A DNA stretch of 64,000 bases, from the NCBI RefSeq assembly GCF_025949665.1, contig NZ_JAPDFT010000004.1:1-64000 (forward strand), in the 5' to 3' direction. The notes below the pieces were generated by a model. The model made no database searches, had not been told where the DNA came from, and saw only the letters and a program-made list of their open reading frames with translations. Numbering within the stretch: position 1 is the first letter of the stretch; each line of letters opens with the position of its first letter. Source of the DNA: Chryseobacterium viscerum (lineage in GTDB: Bacteria; Bacteroidota; Bacteroidia; Flavobacteriales; Weeksellaceae). The position numbers and the translations under genes were made by a program. Below are positions 57,879 through 64,000 of the stretch, piece after piece.

Positions 57879-59135
57879 ATGAGCAAAGAATTTGTTGACG
57901 TTCTTGTAATCGGAGCCGGACCTTCCGGATGCGTGTCTTCTTCATACCTGAAGAACCATAACGTCAGCGTAAAAGTAGTCGAAAAGACAAAATTCCCCAG
58001 ACTGGTAGTGGGTGAAAGCTTAATTCCGAGGGTAATGGATCACTTTGAGGAGGCCGGACTTTTCCCTGCATTAGACAAAATGGGCTTTGAAAAAAAGCTT
58101 GGAGCACGTTTCCTTCGTGGTGAAGAAGTCTGCATTTTTGATTTCAGCAACAAATTCGGGGAAGGCTGGGACTGGACCTGGCAGGTTCCGAGAGCTGATT
58201 TTGATAATACGCTTGCTCAGGAGGTCATTAATAAAGGAGTTGATCTTGAATTTGAAACTGAAGTTATTGACATCAAATTTGAAGGAACAGATTCTGTAAC
58301 TACGGTAAGAACTAAAGATGGAGAAACGAAGGAAATCCATGCTAAGTTTGTGATTGATTCCAGCGGCTACGGAAGAGTACTGCCTCGTCTGCTTGATTTA
58401 GAAAAACCTTCAAAATTGTCTCCCCACTCTGCCATTTTCTCTCATGTAAATGATATCAACAGAGAACCAGGAGAGGAAGGTACTTTAATTTCTTTTGACA
58501 TTATTGAAACAGAAGTATGGCTTTGGGTAATTCCTTTTTCTAACGGAAACACAAGTTTAGGAATTGTAGGCCCTACTGAATATATCGACAAATTATCTGA
58601 GAACGGAGATACCACTGAAGCTTTGAGAAAAGCCATTTCTCTTTCTGATTATTATGTAAAACGTTTTGGGAATGTAGATTTCCTTTTTGAACCTAAACAT
58701 CTGAAAGATTATTCATGTTCCGTTAAAAGTTTATTCGGAGATGGATTTGCTTTAACCGGGAATGCTTCAGAATTCCTTGATCCTGTTTTCTCTTCGGGAA
58801 TGGCTTTTGCCACAGAATCCGGAATGCTTGCTGCAAAACTGGCTTTAAGACAGTTAAACGGAGAAAAAATTGACTGGCAGAAGGAATACACAGACTACAT
58901 TCTATACGGTGTGGACGTTTTCACCACCTATGTGAAAGAATGGTATACCGGAAATCTTCAGGAATTATTTTTCCACCAACCGGAAAATCCGGATGTAAAG
59001 AAAAAAATATGTGCTGTTTTAGCAGGTTATGTCTGGAACAAAGACAATCCTTTTGTGAAAAAGCACGATACAGTTATTAAAAACCTTGCGAACCTGATTA
59101 AGTTAGAAAAGCAGGAACAGCAAAATCAAGCATAA
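57879..59135 (+). CDS. Flavin-dependent halogenase-like oxidoreductase
   Basis: A 418-residue flavoprotein. The FAD loop GAGPSG (12-17) is followed by VVGESLIPRVMDHF (43-56), a signature of phenolic flavin halogenases. Lys73 in EKKLGARF lines up with the catalytic lysine of that group. GWDWTWQVPR (96-105) resembles the WxWxIP halogenase motif, though with Gln-Val in place of Ile. The C-terminus has LTGNASEFLDPVFSSGMA (about 292-309). It probably chlorinates or otherwise oxidises the phenol ring of the polyene. It is the only plus-strand gene in this part and ends at a bidirectional terminator. A hydroxylase or reductase role cannot be excluded. Confidence 0.85.
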   Translation: MSKEFVDVLVIGAGPSGCVSSSYLKNHNVSVKVVEKTKFPRLVVGESLIPRVMDHFEEAGLFPALDKMGFEKKLGARFLRGEEVCIFDFSNKFGEGWDWTWQVPRADFDNTLAQEVINKGVDLEFETEVIDIKFEGTDSVTTVRTKDGETKEIHAKFVIDSSGYGRVLPRLLDLEKPSKLSPHSAIFSHVNDINREPGEEGTLISFDIIETEVWLWVIPFSNGNTSLGIVGPTEYIDKLSENGDTTEALRKAISLSDYYVKRFGNVDFLFEPKHLKDYSCSVKSLFGDGFALTGNASEFLDPVFSSGMAFATESGMLAAKLALRQLNGEKIDWQKEYTDYILYGVDVFTTYVKEWYTGNLQELFFHQPENPDVKKKICAVLAGYVWNKDNPFVKKHDTVIKNLANLIKLEKQEQQNQA

Positions 59136-59166
59136 AAAAACGGTCTGAATTTTCAGACCGTTTTTT
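59134..59166. terminator. Bidirectional terminator between halogenase-like and 201-residue genes
   Basis: AAAAAACGGTCTGAA / TTCAGACCGTTTTTT is a perfect 15-base stem with a 2-base loop and T runs on both strands. Confidence 0.92.
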
Positions 59167-59169
59167 GTT

Positions 59170-59775
59170 TTATTTTAAAGACTTTTTAATTTCTTTTCCT
59201 AAATATCTTCCAACGGATTCGTAAGCCGCAGCTATTCTCCCATACTCCATTACAAATTCTTCATTTTGAACAAATTTGTCAAATTTTTTAAGCTCTACTT
59301 CAGCTAAGACTGTAGAAGGATTATTGGTTTCTATAAGTTTTATCTTACCTGTTATCTCAGCAGTCATAGCAGTTAATCCGGCATGCCAGCCCGGGAAAAT
59401 CCAGTTTGTTTCCACCAGCAGGGTATATTTTGCGGAAGGATCTTTTTTAAATGAAATGTTTTTATACGTCTTATTAAGCCCTTTTGCAAAATAATCTGCA
59501 TACTCATTTTTATATTTTCCCCACTCTCCAATCCATTCATTCCATGCCGTTTGTCCTCTTTTAGGATTGTCAAGAACTTGTTTTTTTCTGTTTTCAAGGT
59601 ATTGAGCTTCTGTAATATTTTCTTTCATAAACAGTACGTTCTCAAATTCAACCTCAACATTTACTTCGGTCTGATCTTTTAAGACATTCAGATTTCCTGC
59701 AACAATTTTCATTTTTTCCTGACTGAAAGCCATTGTCATTGTCACCATGAATACCAGCAATAATAATTTTCTCAT
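59170..59775 (-). CDS. Secreted protein of unknown function in the pigment cluster
   Basis: A 201-residue protein with a signal peptide (1-18, ending in FSQ). I do not know its family. The middle holds a Trp-rich, basic segment, TAWNEWIGEWGKYKNEYADYF (about 76-95), and the C-terminal half is beta-rich (YTLLVETNWIFPGW, ITGKIKLIET). The pattern of a short signal peptide and a DUF-like beta/alpha body occurs in periplasmic envelope proteins. Its promoter candidate TATCTTTG lies at 59811-59804, and a bidirectional terminator closes it. A role in pigment localisation is only suggested by position. Confidence 0.78.
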   Translation of the reverse strand: MRKLLLLVFMVTMTMAFSQEKMKIVAGNLNVLKDQTEVNVEVEFENVLFMKENITEAQYLENRKKQVLDNPKRGQTAWNEWIGEWGKYKNEYADYFAKGLNKTYKNISFKKDPSAKYTLLVETNWIFPGWHAGLTAMTAEITGKIKLIETNNPSTVLAEVELKKFDKFVQNEEFVMEYGRIAAAYESVGRYLGKEIKKSLK

Positions 59776-59803
59776 ATGCTATTAGTTTTTTTAATTAAGA
59801 GCC

Positions 59804-59811
59804 CAAAGATA
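59804..59811 (-). promoter_or_regulatory. Candidate -7 box for the 201-residue protein gene
   Basis: TATCTTTG on the minus strand fits TAnnTTTG and lies 29 bases upstream of the ATG at 59775. No clear -33 box. Confidence 0.5.
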
Positions 59812-59851
59812 TTATAAAAGCAAGTATTTATATGACTCTTTATTTTTAATT

Positions 59852-61144
59852 TTATCTTAAATCAATAAAAGTGATTGGCTTTCTGCTGTTTGGATTAAAA
59901 ACGGTTTTAGACAAAATATCAAAATCTATGATTTCAATTTTTGGGCTTACTCTCAGTTTTGCACGGAAGTGGTCTCTGACTTCATTTACAAAACCATCAT
60001 GTTCTTCTTTTGTGCTTATTTTAATGATAATTTCGTCAAGCCCTATTTCGTTAGCCTGAATAACGATCTGATAGCATAAGATATTGTTGAAATCATTCAA
60101 AATATCATTCATAGCAGGCGGATACAAAGTTGTTCCTTTGTATTTGATCATCTGCTGCTTTCTTCCTACAACAGGTCCTAACCTCATCGTGTTTCTTCCG
60201 CACTGACATGGTTCATAATGAGCTTTTACAATATCACCGGTTTTAAATCTTAAGAGAGGAATGGCTTCTACTCCTAAAGTAGTGATGGTCAATTCTCCAT
60301 TTTCTCCTTCATTTACCGGATTTCCGTTATCATCCAGGATTTCTGTAATGATCAGTTCCGGATGATGATGTCCTCCGATCTGGAATTCGCACTCTGTAAA
60401 AGCGGTACTCATTTCTGTAGAGGCATAGGTTGAAAAAAGTTTTATATCCCATTTTTCTTTGATTTTCTGAGAAAGAATATTATCCGTAAAATCCTGATTT
60501 TTGATACTTTCTCCGATACACACAGCCCCGTAAACACTGGAATTTTTATAATCCAAACCGTGTTTTTCGGCATAATCAATCATTTTCAGCAGAAAAGAAG
60601 GTACTGTAATCAAATATTTAGGTTTATATCTGAAAATAGAATCCCACTGAAGTTCAGGAATTCCAGGTCCCATTCTCACCACACTAGCTCCCATTTTTCT
60701 TAGACCTAAAAAATAGGCAAGACCAGCCATAAACCGCTTGTCAATGGTCGTAATCATCTGAACCACATATCCTTTCTGAATTCCTGCACACGCAAATGAT
60801 ATCGCTTCATTGTAAGCAAGCCTCTCAAGATCGTTGTCGGACAATCCGAAGGTTACAGGATCTCCCAATGTTCCGGAAGTGGTACTGTAATCGACAATTT
60901 TATCCGGCGTTATACAGAAAAAATCATGGTTATACTGCTGTAGATCATTCTTTGTAGTAGTAGGAATCTTCTGAAGATCTTCCAAAGTGCAGATATCGGC
61001 AATATTGATATTATTTTCTTTGAACAGTTTCTGATAAAAAGGTGAATAAGTTTCAAGATAAGTCAAAAGCTCATGAAGTTTTTCTTCCTGAAATATTTTG
61101 ATTTCCTGAATCCCTGCTTTCTCGATTAACGGATGAAATTCCAA
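59852..61144 (-). CDS. PaaK-like adenylate-forming CoA/ACP ligase
   Basis: A 430-residue member of the phenylacetate-CoA ligase family. The ATP loop TTSGTLGDPV (about 88-97), the FSTYASTEMS motif (about 237-246) and the LLRFKTGDIV segment (about 297-306) are visible. It activates an aryl acid as AMP ester, and here it most likely loads 4-coumarate, the TAL product, on CoA or ACP as starter unit. The start codon is TTG (61144), because an in-frame stop lies five codons further upstream and no ATG is near the N-terminus. It is transcribed separately from the TAL operon. Confidence 0.85.
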   Translation of the reverse strand: MEFHPLIEKAGIQEIKIFQEEKLHELLTYLETYSPFYQKLFKENNINIADICTLEDLQKIPTTTKNDLQQYNHDFFCITPDKIVDYSTTSGTLGDPVTFGLSDNDLERLAYNEAISFACAGIQKGYVVQMITTIDKRFMAGLAYFLGLRKMGASVVRMGPGIPELQWDSIFRYKPKYLITVPSFLLKMIDYAEKHGLDYKNSSVYGAVCIGESIKNQDFTDNILSQKIKEKWDIKLFSTYASTEMSTAFTECEFQIGGHHHPELIITEILDDNGNPVNEGENGELTITTLGVEAIPLLRFKTGDIVKAHYEPCQCGRNTMRLGPVVGRKQQMIKYKGTTLYPPAMNDILNDFNNILCYQIVIQANEIGLDEIIIKISTKEEHDGFVNEVRDHFRAKLRVSPKIEIIDFDILSKTVFNPNSRKPITFIDLR

Positions 61145-61164
61145 TGATTTTAATTTTTAAAAGG

Positions 61165-61220
61165 CAAATTTATTTAAAATTACATGATTGTAAGATGTAT
61201 TCATGTAAAATGTATTCATG
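61165..61220 (-). promoter_or_regulatory. Promoter region of the ligase gene with direct repeats
   Basis: TAAATTTG on the minus strand (61172-61165) fits the -7 box and lies 20 bases before the TTG start. Upstream, ATGTATTCATG occurs twice (61195-61205 and 61210-61220) with a 15-base period, possible activator sites. Confidence 0.5.
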
Positions 61221-61236
61221 AATTCTGCCACAGCTT

Positions 61237-62925
61237 TTATCTCTGGAAGGTAAAAGTCTGTGTATTGGTATTGCCAGCAGTATTGATGGTGGTTACCTTC
61301 AGCGTATGCGCGCCTGATCCTTTCGGGCATTTTTCATCAAAAATGTAGACAAAATTATCTTTTACGCGGGCAAAGCGAAGCCACTTTCCATCCAGTTCGG
61401 CCCGGAATGAAATAATATCTCCCACTCTTGCCGTCCCTTTTAACAGTAATGAATTACTATTAACCATTGCTCCTTCTGTCCAATTTGATGAAACAGATGG
61501 CAGATTATTATCAATCAATAATTTTGCAATACCCAATCTGTTGAATTGTCCTTCTGCCCGATCACCATTCCATTTTACTTTTACAACATTTTTGTCGCTG
61601 CCATAATCAAGGAGAATAACAGCTTTCTCTTTTTCTGCATTAGTTAGCTTTCTATTCGGTTTTATTTTCAAAGTATATTCATCCTGAACAGGAATATATG
61701 GGCTATGCAAAACAATGGTATTTGAAACAGCATTTGGATCTGTATCCGGTTTTTCATAGGCCTTAAAATTTACAGCATCGTAGACTGCATTTTTACTGAA
61801 GCTAATCTCTGCATTTTCGGTAGCAATGATTTTTCCTTCATTTGGCATTACGGTTTTCCCTGTAGAAGATACTTTTTCTAAAGTTGTATTGAGCTGAAGC
61901 TTTGTTGTTAAGCGGCTCGTATTTCCTTTGACATCTCTCAGAACAATTTCAATGGTATGAACATTTTCATCCTTAAGGTTGATAATCCCTGTTGAGTTGG
62001 GAAGACTATAATTCTGAAGCTTCATTCCCGGCAAATCAGATAAATGCTGAATTCCTATTTTATCCCTGATGAATTTAGTATAATCTATGCAGCCGTTGAT
62101 ATATCGGGTATCATCATAGTGTATTTTATCAATTTTAAAACTGTAAATCAGCTTGCCATCCATCAATAGTTCTGCATTATAAATGCCCAGATTAAAACCT
62201 TGATTAGCTTTATCTACTGCCTTAATCGCAAAACTTATTTCTGGAGAATTAACCTGAACGAGATTAGAAGTATAAACATTTCCCGCCTTTTTTACTGCAA
62301 TTCCATTCGCTCCTGGTTCATAAGTACTGAAACGTCTGTCATACCAATACAATCCGCTAATAATTGGGGCTATACTATCTGGAATGGCAAAGCCAAAAAG
62401 TAACGGGTTAAGACATTCTTCTGTTTTGGTATCTCTTATTTCAAAATGCAGATGCGGACCGGCAGATCCTCCGGTATTTCCACTCAATGCAATTTGCTGT
62501 CCTTTATCCACCGGAAATTGTCCGGGCTGGAAAGTGATATCCTGTTCCCATTTTTCGTCTTTATATTGTCTTTCTTTTACATATTCATCAAGTTTACTGA
62601 AATATTTGTTCAGGTGTGCATATACTGTGGTAAAACCGTTGGGATGAGTAATATAGACAGCATTTCCAAAGCCATATCTTTCCACTTTTATTCTGCTTAC
62701 ATAACCTTCTGCAGCTGCAAGAACCGGAAGATTTTCCTGGCTGTTGGTTCTCAGATCCAGCCCCATATGAAAATGATTGGTCCTGATTGCACCAAAGTTA
62801 GCCGCAAGCTGCATGGGAATATTGAGAGGATTTCTGAAATAATTCTGTGGATAATTATTTTGAGCTTGTACAATGCTTGTGTTGATAAAACAAACAAAAA
62901 GCATCAGATGATAAAAGATTTTCAT
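61237..62925 (-). CDS. M23 family metallopeptidase (LytM-like)
   Basis: A 562-residue secreted peptidase that cuts peptidoglycan crosslinks or related peptides. It has a signal peptide (1-21, ending in QAQ). The zinc ligands are His53 and Asp57 (HFHMGLDLR) and His158-Leu-His160 (GPHLHFE), so the peptidase domain is unusually close to the N-terminus (about 40-170). The remaining 390 residues are beta-rich Ig-like domains (about 200-560) that probably bind substrate or surface. It is the last minus-strand gene of the window, and no promoter box was found upstream. Confidence 0.92.
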   Translation of the reverse strand: MKIFYHLMLFVCFINTSIVQAQNNYPQNYFRNPLNIPMQLAANFGAIRTNHFHMGLDLRTNSQENLPVLAAAEGYVSRIKVERYGFGNAVYITHPNGFTTVYAHLNKYFSKLDEYVKERQYKDEKWEQDITFQPGQFPVDKGQQIALSGNTGGSAGPHLHFEIRDTKTEECLNPLLFGFAIPDSIAPIISGLYWYDRRFSTYEPGANGIAVKKAGNVYTSNLVQVNSPEISFAIKAVDKANQGFNLGIYNAELLMDGKLIYSFKIDKIHYDDTRYINGCIDYTKFIRDKIGIQHLSDLPGMKLQNYSLPNSTGIINLKDENVHTIEIVLRDVKGNTSRLTTKLQLNTTLEKVSSTGKTVMPNEGKIIATENAEISFSKNAVYDAVNFKAYEKPDTDPNAVSNTIVLHSPYIPVQDEYTLKIKPNRKLTNAEKEKAVILLDYGSDKNVVKVKWNGDRAEGQFNRLGIAKLLIDNNLPSVSSNWTEGAMVNSNSLLLKGTARVGDIISFRAELDGKWLRFARVKDNFVYIFDEKCPKGSGAHTLKVTTINTAGNTNTQTFTFQR

Positions 62926-63335
62926 ACAGCATTTGGGTTTATAGGTCTACTTAAATGTACAAAATTCCGGCCAATAAGCACTTGTTAGGATATTCATTTT
63001 TAGAATCACCTTTGTTTTCTTAACCACAGATTTCCTTTGCTGAGTGAAACGCCTTTGCAAACAATTTCAACCCATTTATAAGTTCTTTGTGAACTTTGCG
63101 TGACTATTAGGTTTTGGCTAAAGCCATTGGATATGTTTTTATTATTTAAGTGGGCTAAAGCCCGCTCCTAGTGAATAAACGGCATTAAATTTCATACCCA
63201 AAACAGTCAGAAAAATTCACTTATTGACCATTCACCATTCACTTTTTCTCACTTTCTCCATTTATATTTCTGAAATTGAACTTTTTAATAGAAATTACCT
63301 AAATAAAACATATATTATAAACCGACAAATTTTAG
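62926..63335. other. Intergenic region between M23 gene and ileS
   Basis: No gene is evident here. Part of it (63085-63175) is the second copy of the GGCTAAAGCC repeat, and CATTCACCATTCACTTTTTC near 63229 is a short low-complexity tandem. The remainder is AT-rich. Confidence 0.55.
63085..63175. repeat. Dispersed intergenic repeat with GGCTAAAGCC core (copy 2)
   Basis: AGGTTTTGGCTAAAGCCATTGGAT, a spacer, then GGGCTAAAGCCCGCTCCTAGTGAAT (written in pieces) matches copy 1 at 31205-31316. The core GGGCTAAAGCCC is a hairpin. No open reading frame or transposase lies nearby. Confidence 0.65.
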
Positions 63336-63343
63336 TAAATTTG
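63336..63343 (+). promoter_or_regulatory. Candidate ileS -7 box
   Basis: TAAATTTG fits TAnnTTTG and lies 36 bases before the ileS ATG. The 15 bases TAAATTTGCAGACTT are identical to the flexirubin promoter at 24466-24480. I see no TTTG at the -33 position. Confidence 0.6.
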
Positions 63344-63379
63344 CAGACTTAATTAATCAACGATATTGAGATATTTACA

Positions 63380-64000
63380 ATGAGCCAATTTAAAGAATAC
63401 AAAAACCTCAACCTTATTGACGTAGCAGAGAATGTAGCGGAATTTTGGAAACAAAATAAAACCTTCAATAAGAGTGTTGAGATTCGTCAGGGAAATCCTG
63501 AGTTTGTTTTTTATGAAGGTCCGCCTTCAGCAAACGGTATGCCTGGAATTCACCACGTAATGGCAAGAGCATTGAAAGATATTTTCTGCCGTTACCAGAC
63601 TCAAAACGGAAAGCAGGTTTTCCGTAAAGCTGGCTGGGATACGCATGGTCTTCCTGTGGAACTGGGTGTAGAAAAAGAATTAGGAATCACGAAAGAAGAT
63701 ATTGGCAAAAAAATCTCTATTGAAGACTATAACAAAGCTTGTCGTGAAGCAGTAATGCGTTATACTGATGTATGGAATAACCTTACAGAGAAAATCGGAT
63801 ATTGGGTAGACCTTGATGATCCGTACATCACGTACAAATCAAAATATATGGAAACCGTTTGGTGGTTATTGAAGCAATTGTATAGCAAAGAACTGTTGTA
63901 CAAAGGCTACACCATCCAGCCTTACTCACCGAAAGCAGGAACAGGACTTTCTTCTCACGAGCTTAACCAGCCAGGAACATATCGCGATGTTTCGGATACA
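63380..64000 (+). CDS. ileS: Isoleucyl-tRNA synthetase, N-terminal part (cut by the window edge)
   Basis: The first 207 codons of ileS. The class I synthetase joins isoleucine to its tRNA. The visible part starts MSQFKEYKNLNLIDVAENVA and contains the catalytic FVFYEGPPSANGMPGIHHVMAR region, with the HIGH motif present as GIHH and the KAGWDTHGLPVELGVEKELG segment. The reading frame is open to the last base of the window. The start is chosen at the ATG at 63380, which lies in the conserved family position. The rest of the protein, including the KMSKS loop, lies beyond the edge. Confidence 0.95.
   Translation, partial: MSQFKEYKNLNLIDVAENVAEFWKQNKTFNKSVEIRQGNPEFVFYEGPPSANGMPGIHHVMARALKDIFCRYQTQNGKQVFRKAGWDTHGLPVELGVEKELGITKEDIGKKISIEDYNKACREAVMRYTDVWNNLTEKIGYWVDLDDPYITYKSKYMETVWWLLKQLYSKELLYKGYTIQPYSPKAGTGLSSHELNQPGTYRDVSDT

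Noticed and set aside
1..64000. tRNA, rRNA or riboswitch genes
   Set aside because: I saw no cloverleaf, conserved rRNA block or known riboswitch core in the gaps. A covariance-model search (tRNAscan-SE and Rfam) would be needed to exclude weak ones.

Overview
The window comes from a low-GC member of the Bacteroidota, most likely Chryseobacterium or a close relative in the Weeksellaceae. The evidence is a complete flexirubin-type pigment cluster, a type IX secretion C-terminal sorting domain, BamA with two tandem OmpH/Skp genes, signal peptides ending in AQ or SQ, few Shine-Dalgarno sites, and many promoter -7 boxes of the form TAnnTTTG. I identified no tRNA, rRNA, CRISPR array or transposase.

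Positions 1-24300 are mostly minus strand and house-keeping or envelope in character. They hold a dTDP-rhamnose reductase and thioesterase group (210-2293), an outer-membrane assembly operon (DUF6089 barrel, uppS, bamA and two ompH genes, 2364-7702), and a polysaccharide operon (arginase-fold protein, family 2 glycosyltransferase, WecA-like transferase, Wza-like lipoprotein, Wzc-like tyrosine kinase, 7916-14645). After these come a six-cysteine orphan protein, topA, a large internally duplicated T9SS cargo protein, and an EpsG-like membrane pair.

Positions 24493-61144 are a flexirubin (aryl-polyene ester of dialkylresorcinol) gene cluster. Plus-strand block one (24493-31126) has an MMPL-acyltransferase fusion transporter, the DarA/DarB resorcinol-forming pair and two hotdog dehydratase-like proteins. 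An M16 peptidase on the minus strand then interrupts the cluster. Plus-strand block two (34833-47876) has a BtrH-like acyltransferase pair, an ABC exporter, thioesterase, ketosynthases, a chain-length-factor-like partner, ACP, LolA, a lipoprotein, a beta-barrel, a FabZ-like dehydratase and a GT2-DUF2062 protein. The minus-strand block (47945-57780) has tyrosine ammonia-lyase, FabG, ketosynthase, a second ACP, an LpxL-like acyltransferase, a CrtI-like oxidoreductase, a C45 acyltransferase-like lipoprotein and two accessory genes. A flavin halogenase-like gene diverges from it, and an adenylate-forming ligase follows. The inferred flow is tyrosine to 4-coumarate (TAL), activation (ligase), polyene extension (KS/CLF, FabG, dehydratases, ACP), aryl tailoring (halogenase-like), resorcinol formation (DarA/DarB), ester formation by one of several acyltransferase candidates, and transport to the outer membrane (MMPL, LolA, lipoprotein).

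The window ends with an M23 peptidase and the first 207 codons of ileS. The most notable non-coding signal is a 16-base sequence at 31438-31453 that matches the classical ParB-binding parS consensus at 15 of 16 bases. It lies between two converging terminators inside the pigment cluster.
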